DNA of 64,000 nt from JAEUIX01 sp964611125 (GCA_964611125.1 CAZSZO010000013.1:1-64000); one strand, 5' to 3'; numbered from the stretch's first letter, positions 25,179 through 34,378 are shown. Numbers and translations are program-made. The notes: a model not told the origin generated them from the letters alone.

Positions 25179-26600
25179 ATGAACGATTCTCAGGCGGGCG
25201 CGCGGCGACGGGGCTGGAACAGGCTCGGACTGTTGGCGGCGGCGGGCCTGCTGTGGTGGGGCGCGGGTGGTGCGGTGGGCGGGGCTGTGGCTGGTGGCGG
25301 TGTCGCCTCGGCCGCCCCGGCGGGCGTGAGCGCGGCGATTCAACCGGAGCAGCCCGGCGCGGCGGACGAGCGCGGCTACATCCGTGTCCGCGAGGTTGAC
25401 GACGGCGTGCTGGTGCTGGAGCTGGCGACGCGCTCCTTCACCCCGGCCGATGCGCAGGCGTTCGGGCCGGGCAGGACGGTGCGGTTGGTCTCGGCGGTGC
25501 ACATCGCCGATGCCTCGTTCTATCGCGTGATGCAGGAGCAACTCGACCAGGCTGATCTGGTGCTCTTTGAGGGCGTCAAGCCGCCGGGCGCGGGGTCGAT
25601 CGATCCCGCCGGGGGCGATGAGGCCAAGGCCAAGGCGACGCGCAACCGCCTGAAGTTCCTGAAGCTGGTGGCGGAGCAGGCCGCGGCTGATGGGGGTGGG
25701 GGGGGTGGGGGTGAGGGGAATGCGGGCGGGGCGCTCCCCCGCACCGCGGCGGAGCTGATCGAGCGATCGGGCAAGCGGTGGCGTTCGCTGTTGGAAGGGT
25801 CGATGTCCGACGGGTGGGGGCGGCCGATCCGCGTGGCCTTGAGAGGGGCTGAGGGTGTCCTGGTGATCTCCAGCGACGGCCCCGACGGGCGGCAGGCCGC
25901 CGCGGATGCGGGCGAAGCTGGCGATGACCTGCGGGTTGAGGTCCGCCCGCCGACAGGCGCGGCGAAGAAGGAGCCGGGCATTCAGGCGCAGCTCGCCAAG
26001 GCGCTCGGGCTGACGTTTCAGCTTGAAGCGATGGACTCCTCCAAGCGGAACTGGCGAAGCAGTGACATGAGCATGGATGAGCTGCAGGCGGCGATGGAGG
26101 CGGCGGGGGCCGACCCGTCGGCGCTGCTGGGCGTGCTGGACGGCTCATCGATCATGGGCAGGGTGGCGGGGTTCATGCTGGGAATCGTGGCTCAGAGCCC
26201 GCAGATGGGGGCGATGGTCAAGATGGTCCTGGTCGAGACCATGGGCGCGGCCGAGGGCCTGATGAGCGGGGGCGCCGGCGGCGGCGGCGCGGCGGGCATC
26301 CCCCGGGGGATGGCGAACGTGATGCGCGTGATCGTCGAGGATCGCAACGGGGTGGTGCTCAAAGACGTGCGGAGCGTGCTGGAGCGCGAGGCGGGCGTGA
26401 AGGTGGTCGCGGTGTTCTATGGCGCAGGGCACATGAGTGGGCTCGAGAAGGGCCTGGCGGAGTTGGGCCTGAAGCCGTCGGGCGTCGAGTGGGCCGAGGC
26501 GATCCGCGTCGACCCGCGCGACGCGGGCTACACCCCCGAGCAGGCCCGCCGCATGCGCGAGGCGATGCGGCGGACCCTGGAGCGGGCCCGGGGCCGGTGA
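25179..26600 (+). CDS. TraB/GumN-family exported protein
   Basis: The protein has 473 residues. After a signal-like hydrophobic Gly/Ala segment, the family motifs appear: RLVSAVHIADASFYRVMQEQ, then LVLFEGVKP, and near the end VVAVFYGAGHMSGLEKGL. These match the GX2H...E...GxxH pattern of TraB/PrgY/GumN (TIKI-like) proteins, some of which are metalloproteases. Gly-rich insertions interrupt the middle. ATG 25179 was chosen; the earlier in-frame start overlaps the divergent hydrolase gene. Confidence 0.8.
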   Translation: MNDSQAGARRRGWNRLGLLAAAGLLWWGAGGAVGGAVAGGGVASAAPAGVSAAIQPEQPGAADERGYIRVREVDDGVLVLELATRSFTPADAQAFGPGRTVRLVSAVHIADASFYRVMQEQLDQADLVLFEGVKPPGAGSIDPAGGDEAKAKATRNRLKFLKLVAEQAAADGGGGGGGEGNAGGALPRTAAELIERSGKRWRSLLEGSMSDGWGRPIRVALRGAEGVLVISSDGPDGRQAAADAGEAGDDLRVEVRPPTGAAKKEPGIQAQLAKALGLTFQLEAMDSSKRNWRSSDMSMDELQAAMEAAGADPSALLGVLDGSSIMGRVAGFMLGIVAQSPQMGAMVKMVLVETMGAAEGLMSGGAGGGGAAGIPRGMANVMRVIVEDRNGVVLKDVRSVLEREAGVKVVAVFYGAGHMSGLEKGLAELGLKPSGVEWAEAIRVDPRDAGYTPEQARRMREAMRRTLERARGR

Positions 26601-26634
26601 ACGGGTGGAGGCGGGATGGGGGTCGTTGAGCGGG

Positions 26635-26665
26635 TTGACCATGCCCCGCTCGCACGCACTACCCT
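26635..26665 (+). promoter_or_regulatory. Candidate promoter for a leaderless TauE/SafE mRNA
   Basis: TTGACC (26635-26640) and TACCCT (26660-26665) are separated by 19 bases; GTG 26671 follows after 5 nt. The element overlaps the in-frame ATG 26641, which argues for GTG 26671 as the true start. Confidence 0.35.
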
Positions 26666-26670
26666 GCGTG

Positions 26671-27540
26671 GTGACTCTTGCGGTCCTGCTGATCCTCGGG
26701 CTGGTCATCGGCTGCTTCGGCACCGTCATCGGCGCGGGGGGTGGGTTCCTGCTCATGCCGATCCTGCTGGTCTGGCGACCCGGTGAGGCCGCCGACCGGC
26801 TGACGGCGCTGTCGCTGACGATGATCTTCTTTAACGCCCTCTCGGGCTCGATCGGCTACGCCCGCCTGGGGCGGATCGACTATCGGGCGGGGCTGATCTT
26901 CGCCGGCGCGGCCCTCCCGGGAGCGATCCTCGGGGCGGTGGTGGTTGATCGCATCCCGCGCGCGAGCTTCGACGGCGTCTTCGCCGCGGCGCTGGCGGCG
27001 ATGGCGGTGTTCCTGCTGTATCGGGGCGATCGGAAGGCGGGCCCCGCCGGTGGGCAGGCTTCTGGGGCGCCAGCGGCGTCGGCGTCGGTGGCTGGGGCGG
27101 CAGCCGGGGGTGACAGGCCGGCAGTGGGCGTGGGGGCGCTGATCAGCGTGGTGGTGGGCTTCATCGCCAGCATCTTGGGAATCGGCGGCGGGATCGTGCA
27201 CGTACCGGCCCTCGTCCACCTGGCGCGGTTTCCCGTCCACGTGGCGACGGCGACTTCGCACTTCGTACTCGCTTTCACCAGCGCCGCGGCAGTCGCGGTG
27301 TTCGCGGCCCGGGGTGATCTGAGCGGGAACTACGACATCGCGGCGGCCCTGTCGCTGGGCGCCGTGGTGGGGGCCCAGATCGGCGCCAGGATCGCCCATC
27401 GCGTGCGGGGAGCCATGATCGTGCGGCTGCTCGGGCTGGCGCTGCTGCTGGCGGCGCTCCGCGTGGGATGGGTCGCCTGGACCGGGCACGCTGCTTCCGG
27501 CCCGGCGGCCGGGCCCTCCGGCCCGAAGACCGCGCCTTGA
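26671..27540 (+). CDS. TauE/SafE-family sulfite exporter-like permease
   Basis: This 289-residue integral membrane protein has about eight helices. The family signatures are the internally repeated glycine motifs: GCFGTVIGAGGGFLLMPILL in the first half and FIASILGIGGGIVHVPALV in the second. A low-complexity Ala/Gly loop separates the halves. The family exports sulfite or organosulfur anions; the substrate is not predictable here. GTG 26671 is preferred because TACCCT lies 5 nt upstream; ATG 26641 would add ten residues. Confidence 0.9.
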   Translation: MTLAVLLILGLVIGCFGTVIGAGGGFLLMPILLVWRPGEAADRLTALSLTMIFFNALSGSIGYARLGRIDYRAGLIFAGAALPGAILGAVVVDRIPRASFDGVFAAALAAMAVFLLYRGDRKAGPAGGQASGAPAASASVAGAAAGGDRPAVGVGALISVVVGFIASILGIGGGIVHVPALVHLARFPVHVATATSHFVLAFTSAAAVAVFAARGDLSGNYDIAAALSLGAVVGAQIGARIAHRVRGAMIVRLLGLALLLAALRVGWVAWTGHAASGPAAGPSGPKTAP

Positions 27541-27551
27541 GCGACCGCGCC

Positions 27552-28772
27552 CTAGGCGACCGCGGCGGAGGGCTGGCTCCGCCGGCGCGACGACTGGCTC
27601 CGCTGGGCGAGTTCGCGCTGCGCCTCCACCCAGGGCGCCACGATCCGCTTGCCATCGGCCAGCACGCCGGTGCGGCGCGACACAGCGTCGAGCATCGGCC
27701 CGGGCGAGAGGGTGCCGATCACCAGCGTCTGGGCCTTGGCTTCTTCGCTGACGAGGGTGGCCTTCATCTCGTGCAGGGCCCGCTCGACCGCCCAGGCGTT
27801 CTTGCCCCGCTCGATGATCGCGACGCGTCCGAGTTCCTCGCGGGCGTGGGCCGCAGCCAAGGCGGTGCGGGCGGCGGCCAGGCCGGTCAGGCGGTCGTAC
27901 ATGGACTGCGACATGGCCCGTCGGGGCTGGCTGCGCAGCGTGGAGGCGAGGTCCCACACGCCCATGAGGTAGCCGGAAAGGGCCCGCTCCTGGCGGGCGA
28001 TCTTGCCGTAGCGCGAGATGGTTTCGCGGATCTCGCCGATGCGCGCGCCGTCGGGCGCATAGCGCTGCGCGACCCACGCGTTGTTCCGCACCAGGCGGCG
28101 GACGATCCGTGAGAAGTCGCGACCCTGCTTCACCTTGTGGTGCATCACGCGGAAGCGGCGATCGAAGGCGACGCGGTAGCCGGCGATCATCATGCGGGCG
28201 GCCAGGTCGTACTCCTCCGCGTAGTAGTCGAACGACCCGTCGTAGCCCCCCAGCTCCTCGAAGACCTTGCGGCGCAGGGCGACGCCGCAGCCGATGAACA
28301 CCTCGGGCAGCCCGCCCGACTCATGCCGGCACAGCGTGAGGCCCGACTCCAGCGCCGGTTCGCCGCCCACCGGCCCTCCGGAGGTGTTGGGGCCGGCCGC
28401 ATCGGCGGGCAGGTAGATCTCGGCCGCCACAGCGGCCACGTCCGCGGGGGCATCGCGCAGGGCGTCGAGCAGGCCCGTGTCGAGGGGGTGGGAGTCGTCA
28501 TCGAGCATCACGATCCACTCGCTGGCGGGGTCGGCGGCCTTGACGGCCGCGTTGCGGGCCGCGGCGCCTTCGTTCTTCTTGCGGCGGAGCAGCTTCACCG
28601 GGGCCCCGCTGGGGAGCCATGAGGGCGCCCAAGCGGGCGGGGTCGACTCGTTGTCGGCGACGATGACCTCGGCGCCCCCCACGGAGCGATGGTCACCCAG
28701 GAGTGAGATGGCCTCGAGGGTCGCGGCGAGCCGCTCAGGTCGGTTACGGGTTGGCAGGACGTAGGTGATCAT
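27552..28772 (-). CDS. Family 2 glycosyltransferase
   Basis: This 406-residue GT-A fold enzyme has TYVLPTRNRPERLAATLEA at the N-terminus, EVIVADNESTPP, KNEGAAARNAAV and the metal-binding DDDS (IVMLDDDSHP). FEELGGYDGSFDYYAEEYDL further on is typical of GT2 acceptor regions. The C-terminal 130 residues are not part of the catalytic fold. It lies 63 bp after hldE on the same strand and is probably an LPS or surface-glycan transferase acting with the heptose made by HldE. Confidence 0.9.
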   Translation of the reverse strand: MITYVLPTRNRPERLAATLEAISLLGDHRSVGGAEVIVADNESTPPAWAPSWLPSGAPVKLLRRKKNEGAAARNAAVKAADPASEWIVMLDDDSHPLDTGLLDALRDAPADVAAVAAEIYLPADAAGPNTSGGPVGGEPALESGLTLCRHESGGLPEVFIGCGVALRRKVFEELGGYDGSFDYYAEEYDLAARMMIAGYRVAFDRRFRVMHHKVKQGRDFSRIVRRLVRNNAWVAQRYAPDGARIGEIRETISRYGKIARQERALSGYLMGVWDLASTLRSQPRRAMSQSMYDRLTGLAAARTALAAAHAREELGRVAIIERGKNAWAVERALHEMKATLVSEEAKAQTLVIGTLSPGPMLDAVSRRTGVLADGKRIVAPWVEAQRELAQRSQSSRRRSQPSAAVA

Positions 28773-28835
28773 GGTTGGGGCCTGGGGCGTCGCGATGGCG
28801 GCGGTGGGGGCTGGTGCTGCTGAGTGCTGAGCGGG

Positions 28836-30482
28836 CTACGCCGATGCGGGCGCAGCGGAGGTTGACGGACCGATGGAGCGGACGACCGAGCCGCGCAGCC
28901 CGTCGCCCCCGACGGGGCCGGACCACGCAAGGCGCGAGGAATGGACGCGGATGAGTCCGTTGCGGAGCTCCGGCGCGCCGATGGGCACGTTGCCCAGGCG
29001 CTGGGCTTCGCACGCCGCGGCGATGGCCCCCAGGAACGCTCCGCTGAGCAGGGGCCCCCCGGCGCACAGGGCGAGGGTCGCCGCGGCCAGCAGCGCGTCG
29101 CCGCAGCCCAGCGGGTCGACCGCGTGGCCCGCGAGGGCGGGGACGTGCTCGCTCCGCAGGCGCGACGCGGCGGGATTGGTGTCGTCGATGGGTGAGTTCA
29201 GGCGGTCGAAGGCGATCAGCCCGTCGGCCCCCAGCGTGATGAACGCGGCCCGTGATTGGGTGTCCTGCAGCAGCCGCCAGGCGACGGTGGGGATCGACTC
29301 ATCGAAATTGCGGTAGCTCTCGCGCACCTCCGACTCGCTCGGGCACAGCAGATCGAGCTCGCGGAAGCGGAGCAGCCCCGCCCGCTTGCCCGAAACGTCG
29401 CCAGTGAGGATGTTCACGCGGTTGCGCACCGCGCCGCAGAGGCGGGTGACCATCGGGCCCGAGAGCAGCCCGTTGCCGAAGTCGGCGATGATCGCCCCGT
29501 CGCAGCCGTCGGCCGCCTCGCTGGCCAGGTGCACCAGCACATCCTGGCGGGCGGCGTCCAGGACGATCGGCTCGAGCGCATTGAGCTTCATCACCTTCTG
29601 GGCGCCGACCAGGAACCGCTGCTTCTCCGCCAGCGGGCAATCGATGACCGTCGACCGGACCTCGATCCCCTCGCCGGTCAGGCGGCGCCGGAGGGCCGCG
29701 CCCTGCGGGGAGTCGGGCAGGCCCGTCAGCAGCACCGGCCGCCCGCCCAGCGCGGCGATGTGGCGGGCGATGACCGCGGCCCCGCCGTCGTAGTGGCGGG
29801 TCTCAAGGGGCCGGAGCGTCATCACCGGCGACTCGCTGGCGATCTCGGGCTGGTCGCAGAGGACGTAGCGGTCGAGGATGGTCTCGCCGATGATCAGCAC
29901 CCGCTTGCCGCGCATCGCGCCGAGCAGCCCATTGAGGCGCGGGCCGTCGAGTTCGTCGAGGTCGAGGAGCTGCGAGAGCCGGGCGTGGTAGGGGTCGGCG
30001 GAACGCTCGAGACTGGCGATGAGGGCGGTGGAGGAGAAGACGACATCGCCGGAGCTGAAGACGACGCGCCCGCCGTGGGCCTCGACGGTCTCACGCTCCG
30101 CCTGGAATCGGGGGTCGCCGTTGGCCTCGTACTCACGCCCCTTGACATAGACGTCGGGCTTCACCTCGGCGAGCAGGTCGCGGGCGGTGGGGCGGGGATC
30201 GATGTAGACCCAGTCGACGCAGTCAAGCTCGGCGAGGTTCTCGGCCCGCAGTTCTTCGGGGATCAGCGGGGCCCCGCCGCGCTTGCTGTACGCGGCGTCG
30301 CCAGTGATGGAGACGAGCAGGATGTCGCCGCTGCCGCGGGCCTGCCTGAGGTGGCGGATGTGGCCGGGGTGGACGATGTCGAAGCAGCCGTGACACTGGA
30401 CCACCGCGCGGCCCTCAGCGCGGGCGGAAGCCCGCAGGGCCAGCAGCTGGTCGTGGGAAAGCACCTTGCCGGTCGTTGCCAT
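28836..30482 (-). CDS. hldE: Bifunctional heptose 7-phosphate kinase / heptose 1-phosphate adenylyltransferase, swapped domain order
   Basis: The protein has 548 residues. The nucleotidyltransferase domain comes first, with HGCFDIVHPGHIRHL (HxGH at 38-41), and the PfkB kinase domain second (RVLIIGETILDRYVLCD, and the ATP/anion motif DPLGCGDALLA near the C-terminus). In E. coli HldE the order is kinase then transferase. The enzyme would make ADP-heptose for the LPS inner core. No Shine-Dalgarno is evident; GATAAC lies 5 nt before the ATG. It probably heads an operon with the GT2 gene. A PfkB of other specificity cannot be excluded. Confidence 0.85.
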   Translation of the reverse strand: MATTGKVLSHDQLLALRASARAEGRAVVQCHGCFDIVHPGHIRHLRQARGSGDILLVSITGDAAYSKRGGAPLIPEELRAENLAELDCVDWVYIDPRPTARDLLAEVKPDVYVKGREYEANGDPRFQAERETVEAHGGRVVFSSGDVVFSSTALIASLERSADPYHARLSQLLDLDELDGPRLNGLLGAMRGKRVLIIGETILDRYVLCDQPEIASESPVMTLRPLETRHYDGGAAVIARHIAALGGRPVLLTGLPDSPQGAALRRRLTGEGIEVRSTVIDCPLAEKQRFLVGAQKVMKLNALEPIVLDAARQDVLVHLASEAADGCDGAIIADFGNGLLSGPMVTRLCGAVRNRVNILTGDVSGKRAGLLRFRELDLLCPSESEVRESYRNFDESIPTVAWRLLQDTQSRAAFITLGADGLIAFDRLNSPIDDTNPAASRLRSEHVPALAGHAVDPLGCGDALLAAATLALCAGGPLLSGAFLGAIAAACEAQRLGNVPIGAPELRNGLIRVHSSRLAWSGPVGGDGLRGSVVRSIGPSTSAAPASA

Positions 30483-30792
30483 GTTCGGTTATCGACCGAA
30501 TCGCAACCTCGGGCTGAGGCCAGTTGACAGTCGGAAGCGCAGGCGCATTTCCTGCTGTCGACGGACCAAGCTCCAAGGGTGGGCAAACCTGCCTGGAGCA
30601 TACACCGAAGCTGGCGGGATGTCGGCAAAATCCTGAGAGCATGGGGTTACCGGAACCCAAATCGTAAACAGATCGAAAACCAAACAAATTTGGTCGGGAG
30701 CGGTTGACGAACCGATCAGATGCCGTATACTGATGCCGTGATCGGTTTTTGATTGCCTATCGAAAAGCGATCAACTGCAAGGAGGCTCCCCA
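30483..30792. other. Divergent intergenic region with promoter and operator-like repeats
   Basis: These 310 bases contain no gene. They are AT-richer toward 30640-30780. A 6-bp inverted repeat (TTCGGT, ACCGAA; 30484-30500) lies just upstream of hldE, and the strong plus-strand promoter with flanking inverted repeat lies at 30704-30746. Confidence 0.5.
30704..30746 (+). promoter_or_regulatory. Sigma-70 promoter with operator-like inverted repeat
   Basis: TTGACG (30704-30709) and TATACT (30726-30731) are 16 bases apart, the best sigma-70 match in the window. ACCGATCA (30711-30718) and TGATCGGT (30739-30746) form a perfect 8-bp inverted repeat bracketing the -10 box, and GATGCCGT occurs twice inside it. 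This is a plausible repressor site for the gene at 30793. Confidence 0.6.
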
Positions 30793-31527
30793 ATGCTGCA
30801 CCTCGCGAAGCTCCACCGTCTGGCCGAACAGGAACGCCATGAAGTGCTTCTCGATGAGGTGCTCCGCAACGGTCGCCCTTTGCCGCTCGCGGCACGCGCG
30901 AGGCTCAGCGAGGCGGGCGGCGTCCGGCTCGCTTCGCTGGGCTTCGCGCTGCAGCGCGGGGTGGAGTTGTCGTACCAGCCGACGCCAGCCATCGAAGCGC
31001 TCGCTCGGCTGACGGTGAACGCGCTGAACGAGCTTGCCGACCCCGCCGGCCCCGCTGGAAGAGAGAGACCGGTAGCCGCCGGAGCGCAAGGGCCCTGCGG
31101 CGCGGGGGCGATCGCGGCGGCGCTGGCGGGTCTGGCTGATGTGCTCCAGCAGGCGGATTCGGTTGGCGGATCCGGCGTTGACCTCTCGCCCGGTCTGCCG
31201 GGGCGGATCCGCGCGGCGATCCGGGCCGGGGCCTACGCCCTGTTTGAGGCGCAGGGGCGGCTTGCGGCCCGCTCCTTGCCTTGGAGGGGGCTGGTGGGTG
31301 ACCCGCTGGATTCATCGCTGGTGCTCTGGCAGCTCTGCGCCCGGGCCGAGCTGTGCGGGGAGCGCGGCCTGGTGAGCGAGTTGGTGAACTGGCCGGAGCT
31401 TGAGCAGGCTGTCGAGCGGCTCAACCTGTGGCGCAACCCTGACTGCGCCGCGTTGCTGAACCTGGCCCAGGCGGGCGCCTCAGCACCGGCCTGGCGGCCG
31501 GCCCGCTCGCGCCCCGCCGCGGCGTGA
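30793..31527 (+). CDS. Hypothetical protein, 244 residues
   Basis: I recognise no family. The protein is Ala/Leu/Arg-rich and predicted mostly helical: N-terminal LHRLAEQERHEVLLDEVLRN, later LFEAQGRLAARSLPWRGLVG and LVNWPELEQAVERLNLW. No signal peptide or membrane helix is present, so it is likely cytoplasmic. The ATG has AAGGAGG 9 nt upstream and a strong promoter, and it is transcribed away from hldE. The regulated promoter suggests a condition-specific role. Confidence 0.7.
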   Translation: MLHLAKLHRLAEQERHEVLLDEVLRNGRPLPLAARARLSEAGGVRLASLGFALQRGVELSYQPTPAIEALARLTVNALNELADPAGPAGRERPVAAGAQGPCGAGAIAAALAGLADVLQQADSVGGSGVDLSPGLPGRIRAAIRAGAYALFEAQGRLAARSLPWRGLVGDPLDSSLVLWQLCARAELCGERGLVSELVNWPELEQAVERLNLWRNPDCAALLNLAQAGASAPAWRPARSRPAAA

Positions 31528-31534
31528 CCGGGTC

Positions 31535-32056
31535 TTACGCCTGGGTGCGCAGGCGGGCGATCGCCTGCACGGCCAGTTGGTCGCAGCGTTCGTTTTCCTC
31601 GTGCCCGGCGTGCCCGCGGATCCAGTGGAAGGCGATCTCGTGCTTTTGCTTCAGCTCATCCAGACGGCGCCAGAGGTCCTCGTTCTTCACTGGCGCCTTG
31701 GCGGCGGTGCGCCAGCCTCGGGCCTTCCAGGCCTCCAGCCAGTCCTTCAGGCCATTGAGGACGTACTGCGAGTCGCTGGTGAGGTCGACGCGGCTCGGGC
31801 GCGTCAGGGCCGTGAGGCCTTCGATCACCGCGATGAGCTCCATGCGGTTGTTGGTGGTCTGCGGCTCGCCGCCGCTGGATTCCTTCACCTTGCCCGTGCC
31901 GGGGTGCTTGAGGATGTACCCCCAGCCGCCGGGGCCGGGGTTGCCAGAGCAGGCGCCGTCGGTGAAGAGCAGCACGTGGGGCTTGTCGCCGGCGCCGGGG
32001 GCGGCGCTGGGGCTCGGGGTTTCGGTGGCGTTCTGCTTGGAAGGGGGCTTGGGCAT
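31535..32056 (-). CDS. rnhA: Ribonuclease HI
   Basis: The enzyme degrades RNA in RNA-DNA hybrids. All catalytic residues are present: D33 in FTDGACSGNPGPGGWG, E73 in NNRMELIAV, D95 in TSDSQYV and D159 in NERCDQLAV, plus H149 in WIRGHAGHEEN. At 173 residues it has the normal length with a short Pro/Ser-rich N-terminal extension. It is convergent with the hypothetical gene at 30793 and lies after the glycogen synthase gene on the same strand. Confidence 0.96.
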   Translation of the reverse strand: MPKPPSKQNATETPSPSAAPGAGDKPHVLLFTDGACSGNPGPGGWGYILKHPGTGKVKESSGGEPQTTNNRMELIAVIEGLTALTRPSRVDLTSDSQYVLNGLKDWLEAWKARGWRTAAKAPVKNEDLWRRLDELKQKHEIAFHWIRGHAGHEENERCDQLAVQAIARLRTQA

Positions 32057-32146
32057 GAGCGATCCGCGCCTGTCCTGTTCACCAGTTGGTCATGTGATGG
32101 TCATTGGCCAGTTGGCCATTCGTGCCTTTGGCCAGTTGGCCGCCGG

Positions 32147-34372
32147 TCACTTGGTTACGCCGAAGGCCCGCTCCAGGGCCATGTCGTGGGCCCGCACATA
32201 GGCCTCGCCCAGGACCGACCAGTCGAACTCCCAGCTCTGAGCCTCCACCTGGTTGCGCAGGGCGACCCGCCCACGCCGGTCGAGGCGGCAGAACTCGAGC
32301 ATGTACTGGCAGAGTTCCTGGGCCGCGTCGTGGAACGACCGGCCGCGCCGGCGGATGCACCAGACGCCGGGCCGATTGTGCTCGCCGAACTTGCGGAGGA
32401 CGTACGACCCGAACCCCGCGAGGTCGCTGGTCACAGCGGGCACACCCATGGCGAGGCATTCGAGGGGGGTGTAGCCCCAGGGCTCATAAGCGCTGGGGAA
32501 CAGGCCCATGTGGCACCCGCGGACGAACTGCTCGTAGTCCATGCCCCACAGGGGGCTGGTGGGGCTGATGAACTCGGGGTGGTAGACGACCTTGACAGGG
32601 TCGTCCTTGCGGTTGAAGAGCCAGACGTTTCGGATCTGGGTCAGGACGGGGTCCTTGGCCTCTTCATCGAGCATGTGGGTGGTGACCAGGGGCAGGCGGT
32701 CGACCTTGAGGGCTTGCTGCACGCGCCGGTAGCGCAGGACCCAGTGTTCATCGATCATCTTGTCGAGCTCGGCGCGTTGGCCGGTGGCCCCGAGGCGGAA
32801 GAGCTTCTCGCCCAGGTGCTTCATGATCTGGTCGCAGACGCCCCCGAACTCGTTGAGCACGCCGCGCTGCTGCAGGGCGAAGGGGTGCAGCGAACGGGTG
32901 GGCCGCTGGGTGATGATGAAGAAGACGACCGTGAGATCGCTGCCGCTGGCCCGCAGTTCGCCGTTGAGCCGGGCCAGGGCTTCCAGGCAGAGGTCGAAGC
33001 CCTTGTTGCGGGGCTCGAACCGGCCGGAGGTGAAGAAGTACATCGTGCGGTCGAGGTCGAAGGAGTAGGAGGGGAAGAAGTGCCCCATCGTGAAGCGGTG
33101 GATCTGCTCCTTGAACTGCGCGTGCATGGTCTGAAACTCATGCCCGACGTTGTACCGCTGGATGTCCAGCCCGTTGGGGACGACCACTTCCGGTCGGCGG
33201 CCGAGCAGCCCGGCGCACTCCTCGGCCGTGACATCGGAAACAGTCGTGAAGATATGGGCCCCGTGGGCGCAGGCCCGCTCGGCGGAGTGCTGGAAGACGA
33301 TGTTGTACTTCGCGGCTTCCTCGGCGTCGTTGATCCAGCCGCGCTGCAACCGGTCGTAGAACCCGTCGTCGCCGCTGGCCATGTAGCGGCCGAGCAATGT
33401 GGCGTGGGTCTGGAAGATGACCCCCACCGGCAGGTTCTGCTTCCGCACCATGGGGATCGTCAGGCCGCCCATCCACTCATGGCAGTGCAGCAGCACCGGA
33501 CCCACGCGCCGGGCCGAGCCCGAAGAGGCGATGCGGGCGTCCGCCGAGTCGTCCATGCCCCAGCCGGCCCCGGCCTGCTCGCAGATCTTCTCCACCACGC
33601 GGCGCACGGCGTCGGCGAACGAGACGACGCCGTCGACGAGGGCGTCGCCGGCGGGGACGCCGATGCGGTGGTCGTTCCACAGGCGGAACTTGGTCGCGTC
33701 GAGCTTCGCGAGGCCCTGCCAGTGCTCGATCAGCAGCACGCGCGGGCGGCCGGTGATCATCCAGCGGCCGTGGTGGACGTGCAACCCCTCGTTTCTCAAG
33801 GCGTTGACGGCCCGGCCGATGACGCCCGTGGGCGTGGTCTCCTCAAACTCGAGGGCCGCCTTGGCCGGCTCCCACGGCCCGATCAGGCAGTACCGCTCGC
33901 CCCAGCGGTCGACCATCGACGGCACTTTCGACTTCAGAACCTGGAAGATGCCGCCAAGCTGGTTGCAGACCTCCCACGCCACTTCCAGCAGCAGGCCCTG
34001 GGGCGAGCCGCCAGCGCCGGTGGTCACCCAATGCTCGGGAGGGGCCATGTCGGTCGGCCCGACAGTCGACCCGCGTAGCTCCGGCGCGGCGGCTGGAGCG
34101 GGCGGGCTGGGGAGATGGGGATGGGCGTTCGCGTCCGTCGGCCCGCTCGGCCCGGCTGGCGCGCCGGGCGAAGTGGGGCTGGGCGAGACCAGCGCCTGCG
34201 GCGGAGGCTGAGGAAGGGAGGTTGGGAGGGCCGGGCTGGCCGGCGTGACGGACGTGGGCGCAAGGTGCGCGGGCGGCGCCGGCGCGGGCTTGGGGGGGGC
34301 GGGCTTGGGGGCGACCGTGGGCGCCGAGGGGGCCTTTTCCTTGGTTGGCTTGCTCCACGTTCTCCTGGCCAT
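32147..34372 (-). CDS. Glycogen synthase, GT3 (eukaryotic-type) family
   Basis: The protein has 741 residues. A Pro/Ala-rich tail of about 115 residues precedes the catalytic part. EVAWEVCNQLGGIFQVLKSK (130-149), HCHEWMGGL, RFEPRNKGFDLCLEALARLN and YEPWGYTPLECLAMGVPAVT are hallmarks of GT3 glycogen synthases of fungi and animals, rather than of bacterial GT5 GlgA. It should use UDP-glucose and extend alpha-1,4-glucan. The start at 34372 has TACCCT 6 nt upstream and no Shine-Dalgarno; the frame stays open far upstream but that overlaps other genes. No other glycogen gene is in the window. Confidence 0.9.
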   Translation of the reverse strand: MARRTWSKPTKEKAPSAPTVAPKPAPPKPAPAPPAHLAPTSVTPASPALPTSLPQPPPQALVSPSPTSPGAPAGPSGPTDANAHPHLPSPPAPAAAPELRGSTVGPTDMAPPEHWVTTGAGGSPQGLLLEVAWEVCNQLGGIFQVLKSKVPSMVDRWGERYCLIGPWEPAKAALEFEETTPTGVIGRAVNALRNEGLHVHHGRWMITGRPRVLLIEHWQGLAKLDATKFRLWNDHRIGVPAGDALVDGVVSFADAVRRVVEKICEQAGAGWGMDDSADARIASSGSARRVGPVLLHCHEWMGGLTIPMVRKQNLPVGVIFQTHATLLGRYMASGDDGFYDRLQRGWINDAEEAAKYNIVFQHSAERACAHGAHIFTTVSDVTAEECAGLLGRRPEVVVPNGLDIQRYNVGHEFQTMHAQFKEQIHRFTMGHFFPSYSFDLDRTMYFFTSGRFEPRNKGFDLCLEALARLNGELRASGSDLTVVFFIITQRPTRSLHPFALQQRGVLNEFGGVCDQIMKHLGEKLFRLGATGQRAELDKMIDEHWVLRYRRVQQALKVDRLPLVTTHMLDEEAKDPVLTQIRNVWLFNRKDDPVKVVYHPEFISPTSPLWGMDYEQFVRGCHMGLFPSAYEPWGYTPLECLAMGVPAVTSDLAGFGSYVLRKFGEHNRPGVWCIRRRGRSFHDAAQELCQYMLEFCRLDRRGRVALRNQVEAQSWEFDWSVLGEAYVRAHDMALERAFGVTK

Positions 34373-34378
34373 GACGGC

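Noticed and set aside
29256..30527. Plus-strand frame of 423 codons opposite hldE
   Set aside because: Low-complexity shadow of the kinase and transferase domains on the other strand.
31577..34078. Plus-strand frame of 833 codons opposite rnhA and glycogen synthase
   Set aside because: Spans two well-supported minus-strand genes and encodes no recognisable domain.
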